A DNA stretch of 64,000 bases from assembly GCF_013820765.1 (NCBI RefSeq), contig NZ_JABJVM010000005.1, positions 162,639-226,638 of the forward strand, read 5' to 3'. The notes beneath the pieces were generated by a model. The model had not been told where the DNA came from, made no database searches, and saw only the letters and a list, made by a program, of their open reading frames with translations. Position 1 is the first letter of the stretch, and the number at the start of each line of letters is the position of its first letter. The stretch comes from Paenilisteria rustica (GTDB lineage Bacteria; Bacillota; Bacilli; Lactobacillales; Listeriaceae). Shown here one piece after another: positions 54,267 through 62,852 of the stretch. Position numbers and translations under genes: made by a program.

Positions 54267-55454
54267 GTGAATGAAATAACCGTTAAAATAAAGAAAAAAT
54301 CAGCTCAAAGCTACATAAAAGGCTATCCCTTACTGACAAAAGAAGCGCTCGTGACTTTCCCAGATATGGAAGAAGGCGTGATCCTGCGATTAGTCGATGA
54401 ATCGGGCCGCTTTCTCGCAAAAGGCTATCACGGCAACCAGAATAAGGGCATTGGCTGGATATTAAGCTACGATGAAAAACAAGCACTTGATCAAGACTTT
54501 TTTGTCACACTTTTTGAAGATGCTTTTGCGAAACGTCAAGTCTTTTTCAATGATGACGCTACAACCGCATTTCGAATTTTTAATGGCGAAGGCGATGGCT
54601 TAGGCGGTTTAACCATCGATTATTACGACGGCTTTCTCGTCTTGCAATGGTATAGCCACGGGATTTATCAGTGGAAGTCGACGATCCTTGCCGCTATCAA
54701 AACCGCGATTACAACGCGCGGCATCTACGAAAAACGACGCTTCGATGCAAAAGGTCAGTATTTAGAAAGCGATGATTTTTTAGAGGGTGATACCGCCCCA
54801 GAACCACTTATCGTGAAGGAGAACGGTATCAATTACGCGGTTTACTTAAATGACGGCGCGATGACCGGTATTTTCCTCGATCAACGCGATGTTCGTAAAA
54901 CGATTTGCGACACCTACGCCGCGGGACGAACCGTTTTGAATACCTTCTCCTACACCGGCGCATTTTCTGTTGCCGCTGCATTTGGAGGCGCGGCGCATAC
55001 AACAAATGTCGACGTCGCCAATCGTAGCATCCCGAAAACCCGCGAGCAATTCACCGTGAACGAACTCGATCCAGCAGCACACACCATCATGGCCGAAGAC
55101 GTTTTTCAGTATTTCAAATACGCGAATCGCAAAGAATTGGCATTCGATATGGTCATTCTAGACCCACCAAGCTTCGCCCGCACGAAAAAAACAACATTCA
55201 GCGTCGCGAAAGATTACGGAAAGTTGCTGGAAGAAAGCATCGCGATTACGAATCCAAATGGGATCATCGTCGCATCAACGAATTACGCTGGATATGGCAT
55301 GGATAAATTCAAACAGGTTGTGCAAGAAGCGTTTAAGAATCAAGGTCGGGAATATCGAATTGTCGAGCAATTTACACTACCCGCAGATTTCGTGACACGC
55401 AACAGTTTTAAAGAAGGCGATTATTTGAAGGTATTATTTTTGGAAGTAAGATAG
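54267..55454 (+). CDS. Class I SAM-dependent rRNA methyltransferase (RlmI-like)
   Basis: A 395-residue enzyme of the RlmI/YwbD family: N-terminal PUA-like domain (~5-75), EEHEP-like linker, and a Rossmann methyltransferase with VLNTFSYTGAFSVAAAFGGA (motif I, ~225-245), DVANRSIPKTREQF and the motif IV LDPPSF at ~300. RlmI methylates C5 of a 23S rRNA cytosine. GAGG runs into an ATG (54258 region) and a GTG at 54267 is nine bases downstream, so GTG is the favoured start; the ATG at 54252 lies before the ribosome site. Confidence 0.88.
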   Translation: MNEITVKIKKKSAQSYIKGYPLLTKEALVTFPDMEEGVILRLVDESGRFLAKGYHGNQNKGIGWILSYDEKQALDQDFFVTLFEDAFAKRQVFFNDDATTAFRIFNGEGDGLGGLTIDYYDGFLVLQWYSHGIYQWKSTILAAIKTAITTRGIYEKRRFDAKGQYLESDDFLEGDTAPEPLIVKENGINYAVYLNDGAMTGIFLDQRDVRKTICDTYAAGRTVLNTFSYTGAFSVAAAFGGAAHTTNVDVANRSIPKTREQFTVNELDPAAHTIMAEDVFQYFKYANRKELAFDMVILDPPSFARTKKTTFSVAKDYGKLLEESIAITNPNGIIVASTNYAGYGMDKFKQVVQEAFKNQGREYRIVEQFTLPADFVTRNSFKEGDYLKVLFLEVR

Positions 55455-55455
55455 A

Positions 55456-55506
55456 AAAGAACCTCCGATTAAGGCGTTTAGAAATGCCTTGATCGGAGGT
55501 TCTTAT
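55456..55506. terminator. Bidirectional terminator
   Basis: AAGAACCTCCGAT pairs with ATCGGAGGTTCTT with an inner AGGC/GCCT helix, between two convergent genes. Confidence 0.88.
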
Positions 55507-55507
55507 T

Positions 55508-55900
55508 TTACGCGGAAGTGCTTTGATTCGAGCACTCCTGATTAAATGTTTTGTTTGCTAGTATTTGAAATACGATTGCTATAGCGATAATGGCTAGGAA
55601 AACCGAACTGAGCCAAAGAGACCAATTCCAAAAATTTGTCCCCACAAGCCAGATGAGCATAACCAAGATTCCAATCATTGAGAAAATATAGGACGTAAAC
55701 AAAAGGCGTTGCACCTTAGAACTCAAAACAGTCACCGTATTCTTATCCTTAATGTGACGCCATATTCGACCACTCACCATACGATGTACCAAGTAATTGT
55801 CCAGCTGCCCTTTTTTGATTCTTTGAGCGCCGATAATGCTCATTGGAATTATGGATAGTATAGTGATTGTTAGCACGATAACGATAAATAGATTCCACAT
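55508..55900 (-). CDS. Hypothetical three-segment membrane protein
   Basis: A 130-residue protein with an N-terminal hydrophobic segment (~4-24), a basic loop (GQLDNYLVHRMVSGRIWRHI), and two more segments (~68-88, ~93-112). I recognise no family. GGAGGAACAAC ends at the ATG. It is a single gene with its terminator shared with the convergent methyltransferase. Confidence 0.65.
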   Translation of the reverse strand: MWNLFIVIVLTITILSIIPMSIIGAQRIKKGQLDNYLVHRMVSGRIWRHIKDKNTVTVLSSKVQRLLFTSYIFSMIGILVMLIWLVGTNFWNWSLWLSSVFLAIIAIAIVFQILANKTFNQECSNQSTSA

Positions 55901-56002
55901 GTGTTGTTCCTCCTCTGCTTTCCATCTATGACTTCATCATACCCCAAAAATCAGCTGTAGTAAATATCTTTCTCAATACCTTATTTTAAAAAATAAATCA
56001 TA

Positions 56003-56033
56003 TAAAGAAGCCAGCAGTTATACTGACTTCTCA
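56003..56033 (-). terminator. Probable terminator of the secreted-protein gene
   Basis: On the minus strand AGAAGTCAG pairs with CTGCTGGCTTCT imperfectly, followed by TTATATGATTTATTTTTT. Confidence 0.55.
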
Positions 56034-56066
56034 TTGTGTAAAATAATCTATAAATTAGCCACTTGC

Positions 56067-56843
56067 TTATTCTCTAACAAAACCCATAACATATTCCTCA
56101 TCATCTTCTCGCGAACCGTATATGCTTCCTTCTGTTATTTTATACACATCTCCTTTTTTAATTTTAACAGGTGTATTTTTTATATTGAATGTAGCGACTT
56201 GCATCCCTGTATATAATATATCGGAGCCCATAATGTTCTCATCAAAGTATGGGTAGGTATTTTCCGCTATTAATTGTCCATTTACATACAGCGAAAACCT
56301 AACCGAAGACCCATAAAAAACATAGCGCGAAGCTCGGACTCTGACCATATCCTTAGACACCTTGACTGGTAACTCTACTTTTATTTGGTGATACGTATCC
56401 GATTGAAAGAAATTAGGATCGTCAACACGAACTTCCCCACGCAAATTCCCCTCAATACCTCTCACAGTTGATAGAGCATCGAGATGATCTTTTACCACTA
56501 TAGTAAACGCGTCTGTTCCTATTAATTTCGTGTGTAGCCTTAAATCAAACCTCCCCTCATCCGTCTCGGTTATCGCTGTGCTAATTAATTGCCCGCCAGA
56601 AGCGTATAAATGTACATAGAATCCCTTTCTATCTTCGCCATAGTTAGCGGAAACATAACCAGTAATATTCGTACTGTTCTCGGTTACTGGATCGTCCAAG
56701 TGAACATAAGACCCCATTGGCACATATCCCATACTTTTCTCTACCCAAGGTCCTTCATCAGCAGACACAACATTCCCTTTTACAATAAGCATCATAAACA
56801 ACATACTTGCAAAAAATAAAACTACCTTAACTTTTCTTCCCAT
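56067..56843 (-). CDS. Secreted protein of unknown function
   Basis: A 258-residue protein with a signal peptide (residues 1-~28, ending VVSADE). The mature part looks all-beta: an Ig-like domain (~45-125; ITGYVSANYGEDRKGFYVHLYASGG pattern, then GRFDLRL) followed by a second sandwich (~130-250). No anchor, catalytic motif or recognised family. The first domain resembles the bacterial Ig modules used in Listeria surface proteins. A palindrome lies 127 bases upstream. AT-rich. Confidence 0.7.
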   Translation of the reverse strand: MGRKVKVVLFFASMLFMMLIVKGNVVSADEGPWVEKSMGYVPMGSYVHLDDPVTENSTNITGYVSANYGEDRKGFYVHLYASGGQLISTAITETDEGRFDLRLHTKLIGTDAFTIVVKDHLDALSTVRGIEGNLRGEVRVDDPNFFQSDTYHQIKVELPVKVSKDMVRVRASRYVFYGSSVRFSLYVNGQLIAENTYPYFDENIMGSDILYTGMQVATFNIKNTPVKIKKGDVYKITEGSIYGSREDDEEYVMGFVRE

Positions 56844-56969
56844 CTAACATCCCTCATTCATTCCATATTTTGAAAAAAATATCTTAGGCTTGGTTACTAT
56901 GATATTTTCAAATCAACATCTATATACTTGTTTGTTAATTTTATAACAATATATTATCATACATTTGTT

Positions 56970-56992
56970 GTTATGTAAAACGTTTTCATAAC
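56970..56992. promoter_or_regulatory. Near-perfect palindrome between divergent genes
   Basis: GTTATG-T-AAAAC is followed directly by GTTTTCATAAC, so both 11-base arms match except for one inserted T. It lies between the secreted-protein gene and the flavoprotein gene and is a candidate operator. It is not a standard cre site (the CG core is displaced by one base). Confidence 0.5.
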
Positions 56993-57127
56993 ATGTTTAT
57001 ATACCTACTAAAAATACGTATCATCTCTCACATTTAAACTATTGCAAATTTAAAGTAATAATGTTAACCTTTAAAAAAATACATTAACAATATCTTAAAG
57101 TACCTTCCTTAGAAAGGGGAGTGCATC

Positions 57128-58378
57128 ATGTACGATATAATCATCATCGGCGCAGGTGTTAGCAGTATCTTCACAATGCTAAAACTAGATGCCAATCAAA
57201 ATATCCTCGCAATCGACGCAGGCCCCAGCATGGGAGAACGACTTAAAACCCCATCCACCACTGGTTTTGGCGGATTAGGATTATCGGAAGGAAAATATAA
57301 TTTCTCCCCTGATTTGGGTAGTAATTTGAGTGAAAAAATCGGAGAAAAGCCAGTGCTCCAATATTTATCAGAGGTAGAGAATATAACCAATACATTCGGC
57401 GGAGAATCTGCATTAACCTATCAATCCCACGCAGATATCCAGAATGATTCCTCCATCCAATTCTTAAACTGCCCGACCAAGCATCTCGGCACAGAGCTTT
57501 CGAAAAAAGTGTACAACAATATATTTGCATGTTTATCTACTCAAATAGAATTCCTATTTAACAACGCAGTGACCAAAATAGCTAAAACCAATGGCATATT
57601 TCACATCACAACTTCAGAAAATAAGATTTTACACTCCAAAAAAGTCATCATTGCCACCGGTTCAAAAAAGAATCCTCTCCTGAACAAAAGTTTCGAGGAA
57701 TTAGGACTCACATACGAGCGAAAAAGAATCGACATCGGTTTCCGCATCGAAATGTTAAGCGAGACATTCGATCCTATTCTCAAAAATAATTTGGAAGTCA
57801 AAATGCGAAGTGGCAGCATGTACAGCTATTGCATGAACAAATTTGGACGGGTGATCAAAAGAAACCTACATGGTCGAACAACGCCGGAGGGCCAGAACTC
57901 TAGAGAATGCACACCCAGCAAGAATTTAAATTTCACGCTTTTCCGTCCTTATTATTTTGATAGCGAAGCAGAAATGAACGCCTATCTCGATTCGCTCTTC
58001 TCCCAAATCAATCAAAATCGAGACAGAATCATCGGCTATCCACTTTACTCCCTATCATCCGAATTCGAGCCCGTCAAAGAAATCCAAGGTACACTGCCTT
58101 ACGAATCAGATTTCTCAGCGAACATCCTTTTGACCGACTTATTGGACGAAACCATCGCATTTTTCCAGCATCTAGAACAGCATACAACAGCTAAAATAGA
58201 TGGAAATACCTTATTATATTGCTACGATACGAAAGATTTCGGACCAGAAATACACACTAATAATCGTTTTGAGTCGAATGTCCCTAATCTCTTTTTCATC
58301 GGTGATTGTTCAGGCGTTACGCATTCCTTGTCACACGCCGCCTCTAGTGGATTATACCTCGGCGACGCGCTACGCTAA
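57128..58378 (+). CDS. FAD-dependent oxidoreductase (COG2509-like)
   Basis: A 416-residue flavoprotein: N-terminal dinucleotide-binding motif IIIGAGVSSIFTMLKL (residues ~5-20), GFGGLGLSEGKYNFSPDLG next, HSKKVIIATGS (~173-183), a middle substrate/cap region, and the C-terminal FAD-binding end LFFIGDCSGVTHSLSHAASSGLYLGDAL. This order matches the uncharacterised FAD-dependent dehydrogenases of COG2509. Substrate unknown. GAAAGGGGAG precedes the ATG. It converges on the next gene with only nine bases between stops. Confidence 0.82.
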   Translation: MYDIIIIGAGVSSIFTMLKLDANQNILAIDAGPSMGERLKTPSTTGFGGLGLSEGKYNFSPDLGSNLSEKIGEKPVLQYLSEVENITNTFGGESALTYQSHADIQNDSSIQFLNCPTKHLGTELSKKVYNNIFACLSTQIEFLFNNAVTKIAKTNGIFHITTSENKILHSKKVIIATGSKKNPLLNKSFEELGLTYERKRIDIGFRIEMLSETFDPILKNNLEVKMRSGSMYSYCMNKFGRVIKRNLHGRTTPEGQNSRECTPSKNLNFTLFRPYYFDSEAEMNAYLDSLFSQINQNRDRIIGYPLYSLSSEFEPVKEIQGTLPYESDFSANILLTDLLDETIAFFQHLEQHTTAKIDGNTLLYCYDTKDFGPEIHTNNRFESNVPNLFFIGDCSGVTHSLSHAASSGLYLGDALR

Positions 58379-58387
58379 ATACAGGAC

Positions 58388-59422
58388 TTACTCGCCAATA
58401 ATCCCGTGCACCACCATATTATCCACCGTAGCCAAAATAGTTTCCTCATTAGTTCCAATCGGCTCCCAGCCAAGCATTTCCTTCGCTTTTTCATTACTCA
58501 CATTCCGATTCATCCGCAAAAGTAGCGATCCTTCACGCGCCTCTCTGTTAAATAAAGCGGCAAAACGAAGCAACCAATTTGGCATCGTTTTTGTGGATAC
58601 CTTTGTTGCAAGGCGCGGACGCTTACTTCTTAAAAGTGCCGCCATTTCTGGCATTGATATTTGACCGTCTGCTGAAGCTATGAATCGCTCTCCATTGGCG
58701 CTAGGCGTTTCCATCGCGCGAATATGCAGATCGGCAACATCACGGACATCCACGATATTAAGCGGTATATTAGGAATAGATTTCATCGAACCGTTGAGTA
58801 TATTCTCCACGATAACGAAGCTTCCAGAAATATGCGAACTCAGAGATGGCCCCAAAATGGCGACAGGATTGATGGTCGCAAATTCTAATTCCCCGCCTTG
58901 CGTCTTCACGAAATCCCATGCAGCCTTTTCTGCGAGTAATTTTGATTTTTCATATACGGATAGCCCTTTTTCATCGGGATTTGTCCAGTTTTCCTCCGTT
59001 GTGACCGTACTCAAATCCTGGTTGCTAAACCCAACAGCTCCAAAATTGGAAGTCATAATGACGCGTTTTACACCAGCGTCTCGTGCTGCTTTTAACACGC
59101 GAATAATTCCCTCCACAGCCGGTCGTATCATCTCTTCCTCGTTTTTTGGAATCGTGAAAAAGACTGGGGACGCAACACTTAGGACATATTCACACCCACG
59201 CATCGCATCCTTCCAATTGTCATCTTTTGATAAATCCGCCTCCACAAAAGTAAGCTTATCAAGCGTTGTAATACCGTTAGCTCCTAGCGTTTCCAACACT
59301 TTGTCTTTACTTTTCAGGGAACGTACCGTTGTTTTGACATTGTACCCTTTTTGTAATAATTGAAGAATCATTTGTGTACCAAGAAAACCAGTACCACCAG
59401 TCACTAAAACACTTTTTTTCAT
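58388..59422 (-). CDS. NAD(P)-dependent epimerase/reductase (dihydroflavonol-reductase type)
   Basis: A 344-residue extended short-chain dehydrogenase: VTGGTGFLGTQM (~7-18) binds NAD(P), VLSVASPVF, RVIMTSNFGAV and the catalytic YEKSK (~165) follow. It resembles 4-dihydromethyltrisporate/dihydroflavonol reductase-like aldehyde and ketone reductases. The ATG at 59422 has GGAGG nine bases upstream; the frame extends to 59518 across the promoter. A divergent MerR regulator with a typical 19-bp-spacer promoter suggests induction by an electrophile or aldehyde. Confidence 0.88.
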   Translation of the reverse strand: MKKSVLVTGGTGFLGTQMILQLLQKGYNVKTTVRSLKSKDKVLETLGANGITTLDKLTFVEADLSKDDNWKDAMRGCEYVLSVASPVFFTIPKNEEEMIRPAVEGIIRVLKAARDAGVKRVIMTSNFGAVGFSNQDLSTVTTEENWTNPDEKGLSVYEKSKLLAEKAAWDFVKTQGGELEFATINPVAILGPSLSSHISGSFVIVENILNGSMKSIPNIPLNIVDVRDVADLHIRAMETPSANGERFIASADGQISMPEMAALLRSKRPRLATKVSTKTMPNWLLRFAALFNREAREGSLLLRMNRNVSNEKAKEMLGWEPIGTNEETILATVDNMVVHGIIGE

Positions 59423-59483
59423 ATTCCTTACCTCCATCGTATCTATTTTCCACTTGCTAATCAAGCAGATATGAACTATATTA

Positions 59484-59514
59484 AGAATAAAACCTAGAGT
59501 AGTGTCTAGGTCAA
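59484..59514 (-). promoter_or_regulatory. MerR-type promoter (19-bp spacer) of the reductase gene
   Basis: On the minus strand TTGACC (59509-59514) and TATTCT (59484-59489) are separated by 19 bases, too long for plain RNA polymerase use and diagnostic for MerR activation. The spacer carries the dyad CCTAGA-N6-TCTAGG (59493-59510), close to the AdhR/NmlR-type operator. Confidence 0.85.
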
Positions 59515-59547
59515 GCATTTTATTATTTATTTCGAGAGGAGATTGAC

Positions 59548-59982
59548 ATGACCTATTCCATCAAAGAAGTATCCGAGCTGTTCGGGCTATCCATCTACAC
59601 GATCCGTTTCTACGATAAACAAGGCCTATTGCCATTTGTTTCAAAGAATGAATCCGGTCACAGAGAATTTACCCCCTCAGATTTGGCTTTTATTCAGACC
59701 ATTTGTTGCTTGAAAAATACAGGTATGCAGATTAAAGATATCCGGAAATACATTGATTTTTGCATGGAGGGAACGAGTACAATTGATTCACGAAATGCGC
59801 TTCTTTCCGAACATCGTCAAACAATCCTTGAGCAGATAACCACATTAAATGATAATCTCAAGGAAATAGATGCCAAAATTGATGTATATAGTTCCCCAGA
59901 TGCCATCGAAATTATCAATGCTCAAAGAAATTACGTCGCTAATGAAAAATCAGAACATCGCTTAACAAATCCTTTCGCATAA
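59548..59982 (+). CDS. MerR-family regulator (AdhR/NmlR-like)
   Basis: A 144-residue MerR protein: winged HTH at the N-terminus (YSIKEVSELFGLSIYTIRFYDKQGLLPF), HREFTPSDLAFIQTICCLKNTGMQIKDIRKYI, then a dimerisation coiled coil (~80-120). It has two adjacent Cys at ~55-56 but no metal-binding C-terminal loop; members of the AdhR branch sense aldehydes through a conserved Cys. GAGAGGAG precedes the ATG. It should activate the divergent reductase gene. Confidence 0.9.
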   Translation: MTYSIKEVSELFGLSIYTIRFYDKQGLLPFVSKNESGHREFTPSDLAFIQTICCLKNTGMQIKDIRKYIDFCMEGTSTIDSRNALLSEHRQTILEQITTLNDNLKEIDAKIDVYSSPDAIEIINAQRNYVANEKSEHRLTNPFA

Positions 59983-59985
59983 ATC

Positions 59986-60038
59986 AAAAAAGGTAGTATC
60001 ATTCATGGCTTTTAGCTCCACGAATGATACTACCTTTT
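59986..60038. terminator. Bidirectional terminator
   Basis: AAAAGGTAGTATCATTC pairs perfectly with GAATGATACTACCTTTT around 17 bases, between the convergent merR and PhnB-like genes. Confidence 0.9.
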
Positions 60039-60045
60039 CATCTAT

Positions 60046-60456
60046 TTACGCTGCTTGAAAATTCAGCTTCCAGTTCACCCCAAAACGATCCGTCACCTCA
60101 GCGTAACTAGCGCCCCAACCAGTTTCTTGAATTTCCAGTTTTACAGTTCCGAGTACAGCTAAACTAGCAAATGCCGTTTCAAACTCTGCTTTTGTATCCG
60201 CAAAATAAGTAACAGACACTTGATCTCCGCTTGTAACGTCACCAACCGGTATATCACTTACGTAAAAGAACTCCACATCATCCTTTGCCAAACGAGCATG
60301 CGCCACCTTTTTCCCCTGTATTTCATCCCCAGAAAAGTTGGGTAACATGCTATACAAGTTTTTCATCGTTACTTCCAAATCAAACACACCTTGATAAAAT
60401 GCGATTGCCTCATTTGCATCCCCATTAAACGTTAAGTACGAGATTGTTTTTGCCAT
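60046..60456 (-). CDS. PhnB-like VOC-family protein
   Basis: A 136-residue vicinal-oxygen-chelate fold protein: two beta-alpha-beta-beta-beta units, with SYLTFNGDANEAIAFYQGVF at the start and DRFGVNWKLNF at the end, the signature of PhnB/DUF899-like glyoxalase-superfamily proteins. Function is not established for this branch. The ribosome site AGGAGG precedes the ATG. It follows a small membrane-protein gene by 16 bases, likely one transcript. Confidence 0.88.
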   Translation of the reverse strand: MAKTISYLTFNGDANEAIAFYQGVFDLEVTMKNLYSMLPNFSGDEIQGKKVAHARLAKDDVEFFYVSDIPVGDVTSGDQVSVTYFADTKAEFETAFASLAVLGTVKLEIQETGWGASYAEVTDRFGVNWKLNFQAA

Positions 60457-60472
60457 TGTTTCTGCCTCCTCC

Positions 60473-60787
60473 TTATTTTACATCTGTTTTTTTGCCGTTT
60501 GCTACCACTTGATTTCGATGACTTTTCTTAAAAGCTACCCAGTCTTTATTTAGGACAACGATATCCTTCTGATCCGTTAAATCAAATAATGGCACCGTTT
60601 TACGCGTCATATTAAATAAATACCAACCGACCACCGTCGCAACAATAATAAGAAGCGGCCACCAGGTTTTCAAAATTATCAGCGCTAACAATGACAAAAT
60701 AATAATCGCGCTCGTACTAAAAAAGACGACTAACAAGGCTTTCGTTGCCTGCTGAGAGTATTTATGTTGTTCATCTAATGTATTCAT
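60473..60787 (-). CDS. Hypothetical small membrane protein
   Basis: A 104-residue protein with two adjacent hydrophobic segments (~20-43, ~45-62) and a basic C-terminal half (DWVAFKKSHRNQVVANGKK). No family recognised. GGGGAGG lies six bases before the ATG at 60787. It is probably cotranscribed with the PhnB-like gene. Confidence 0.6.
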   Translation of the reverse strand: MNTLDEQHKYSQQATKALLVVFFSTSAIIILSLLALIILKTWWPLLIIVATVVGWYLFNMTRKTVPLFDLTDQKDIVVLNKDWVAFKKSHRNQVVANGKKTDVK

Positions 60788-60846
60788 TTTCAACCTCCCC
60801 ATTTCTTCCATAAAAAAGCACCCAATTTCTCAGGCGCCTCCTTATC

Positions 60847-61770
60847 TTACTTCAAAATCAACTTCCCAGCCACTTGCTTCTTATCAATCAACTGATGCGC
60901 GCCGATCACGCCACGTAAGTCGAATGTCAGCACTTCCGCTGTTTTTAGTTGCAATTTATGCGAACGGTATAAATCAGCCAAGTATCCCAAAGCCTCTTTA
61001 TCCTTCATGTCTTTCGAACGCTTCATACGGATCGCCTTCACTTTCTTCTCGTCCGCATTTTCTGGCAAACTTGTTAGCGAAACGTAACGTCCGCCTCTTT
61101 TCACGTAGTGTAGCCCTTCCGCTGCACCTTTACCACCAAAACTCATGTCTAACACAACATTCGCTTTATTGTGCAACACTTGGGATAAATCATCGCGATC
61201 ATAGGAGAAAACGTGGTCAGCGCCTAATGCACTCACGTAATCCGCATTTTTACTGCTCGCTACGCCAATCACTTTATGGCCTTGTTCTTTCGCGATTTGG
61301 ACAGCTATCGAACCAACTGCTCCTGACGCACCAAGAATGATCAATTTTTCGCCTTTTTTCAGTTTGGCAACTTGAAGTGCATAGTAGGCTGTAATTCCGA
61401 CTGATGCTAGTCCTGCCGCTTCCTCAATGCTCATCTCTTTCGGTTTTTTCACGACATTGTAGCTTGGAGTCGCGACATATTCGCCGTAACCGCCAATTGC
61501 TGGATGCCCAATAACAACATCTCCGACCGCGTAATTCTTCACTTTAGAACCGACCTCGGTAATTTTGCCGACAATGTCACTTCCTGGAACAATCGGGAAC
61601 TCGAGTGGGCGCATTTTTTGCATCGCACCCGATCTTAGTAAGCCATCGTAAGGATTGACTCCTGCCGCTAAAACTTTGATTACTAAGCCTTTTTCACTTG
61701 CTTTTGGTTTCGGTAACTCTAATTCTTCAAATACTTCTGGCTCGCCAAATTTTGTAAAACCTAATGCTTT
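60847..61770 (-). CDS. Zinc-independent NADP-dependent oxidoreductase (quinone-reductase type)
   Basis: A 307-residue medium-chain dehydrogenase/reductase: GroES-like N-terminus (PEVFEELELPKP, AAGVNPYDGLLRSG), Rossmann motif LIILGASGAVGSIAVQIAKEQGHKVIGV (split here at ~140-165), then GGRYVSL. It lacks the zinc-binding Cys/His set, so it acts like quinone oxidoreductases. The ATG at 61770 has GGAGG upstream. It lies 25 bases downstream of the esterase-like gene. Confidence 0.9.
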   Translation of the reverse strand, partial: KALGFTKFGEPEVFEELELPKPKASEKGLVIKVLAAGVNPYDGLLRSGAMQKMRPLEFPIVPGSDIVGKITEVGSKVKNYAVGDVVIGHPAIGGYGEYVATPSYNVVKKPKEMSIEEAAGLASVGITAYYALQVAKLKKGEKLIILGASGAVGSIAVQIAKEQGHKVIGVASSKNADYVSALGADHVFSYDRDDLSQVLHNKANVVLDMSFGGKGAAEGLHYVKRGGRYVSLTSLPENADEKKVKAIRMKRSKDMKDKEALGYLADLYRSHKLQLKTAEVLTFDLRGVIGAHQLIDKKQVAGKLILK

Positions 61771-61795
61771 CATCCTGTAAAACCTCCATGTTTGT

Positions 61796-62461
61796 TTAAC
61801 TATTTTCCTTTTTCGCCGCTGGATTATCAACTTCGACTCTCGTAAACCAATCTAGAACAATCTCTGCTTCCTCTGCCGTAACATTATGCACCACATCAAA
61901 AGTCTGATATGTCACATCATTCGTCAAGCTTTCAAAGTATTTTGCCGTCCGCTCGCCTTCCGTGACTGGGAACACAGGATCTTTGGTGCCATGTCCTATA
62001 AAAATACGTTTTGACTTCAATAGTAAATTTTTCGGTCCTTCTTCTAAAAAGGAAGGTAATTTTGTGCTTAGGAAAACACCACCGTGATACATACCACCAT
62101 TTTTCGCAAACTCCGTCATGGCAACAATTCCGCCTTGATCAAAGCCAAACAGATACATTTTTTTGCGGTCAATCGATGGGTACTGTTTCAAAATAGTCTC
62201 CACAAATTCGTGAACGTTGTTTGCTGCATATGAAATCGTCTTTTCACTAGGTTCACCGTCTAACACCGGTTGGTAGTAGGAATACCCTGGGCCTTGTTGC
62301 ACGCTACCTCGAATGCTGACAATGACAAAACGATCCATTATCGACTCTAATATCCCCGGCATATCTAGTTCGTCCGCTCCAATTCCGTGAAGTGTAAAGA
62401 TAGTTGGAAACGTATCCTCTACCTTCCGATCAATTGGTTCATAAATATCATATGCAAACAT
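61796..62461 (-). CDS. Carboxylesterase-like alpha/beta hydrolase with Asp in place of the nucleophile Ser
   Basis: A 221-residue protein of the phospholipase/carboxylesterase family: TLHGIGADELDM (oxyanion, ~25-36), RGSVQQGPGYSYY, the elbow GFDQGG (~106-111), the acid in HGTKDPVFPV and His in VVHNVTAEEAEIVLDW. Family members have GFSQGG; here codon 62138-62140 reads GAT, so the nucleophile would be Asp108. Either the protein has changed chemistry (Asp nucleophile, as in dehalogenases) or it lost esterase activity. GGGGG lies eight bases before the ATG at 62461. Confidence 0.82.
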   Translation of the reverse strand: MFAYDIYEPIDRKVEDTFPTIFTLHGIGADELDMPGILESIMDRFVIVSIRGSVQQGPGYSYYQPVLDGEPSEKTISYAANNVHEFVETILKQYPSIDRKKMYLFGFDQGGIVAMTEFAKNGGMYHGGVFLSTKLPSFLEEGPKNLLLKSKRIFIGHGTKDPVFPVTEGERTAKYFESLTNDVTYQTFDVVHNVTAEEAEIVLDWFTRVEVDNPAAKKENS

Positions 62462-62475
62462 AAACAATTCCCCCG

Positions 62476-62685
62476 TTACTTCGCTAATTCAGCGATTTTT
62501 TTAAACTCTTCCTCCGTGAGCGTAATACCTTTGCCCATTTTCTCATTACCTGGTGACCAATCACGAATATCATATTTGGGCGCGCGGCCGTTCCAACTAA
62601 TTAGATTGACCTCTCTTCGCCATCCCTTCGAATTCTCCGACAAAACACCAATATGCTCTACAATTTCATATTCAATACTGCTCAT
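62476..62685 (-). CDS. YdbC-family PC4-like protein
   Basis: A 69-residue protein of the transcription coactivator p15/PC4 fold: IVEHIGVLSENSKGWRREVN, then ISWNGRAPKYDIRDWS and KMGKGITLTEEEFKKI. Bacterial YdbC binds single-stranded nucleic acid; its cellular role is unclear. The start is the ATG at 62685, nine bases after AAAGGAG; the frame to 62718 has none. It leads the cluster of minus-strand genes and is 14 bases from the esterase-like gene. Confidence 0.88.
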   Translation of the reverse strand: MSSIEYEIVEHIGVLSENSKGWRREVNLISWNGRAPKYDIRDWSPGNEKMGKGITLTEEEFKKIAELAK

Positions 62686-62852
62686 CTGCCAAAACTCCTT
62701 TATTAAGTAATGCTCCATAGTTCATACTAACAGATATTTACCCTCAAATCGCCTCTTAGAATCGCATTTTATGAAAATCTTTTTATTTTAACTAGAAATA
62801 TCGTCGTAGTTGCGTTAGGATGGGATTAGAGACTAGATAGAACGGAGGTTGA

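Noticed and set aside
60046..60456. 3-demethylubiquinone methyltransferase
   Set aside because: This old family label is a known misnomer for PhnB-like VOC proteins; there is no methyltransferase fold, and Listeria makes menaquinone.
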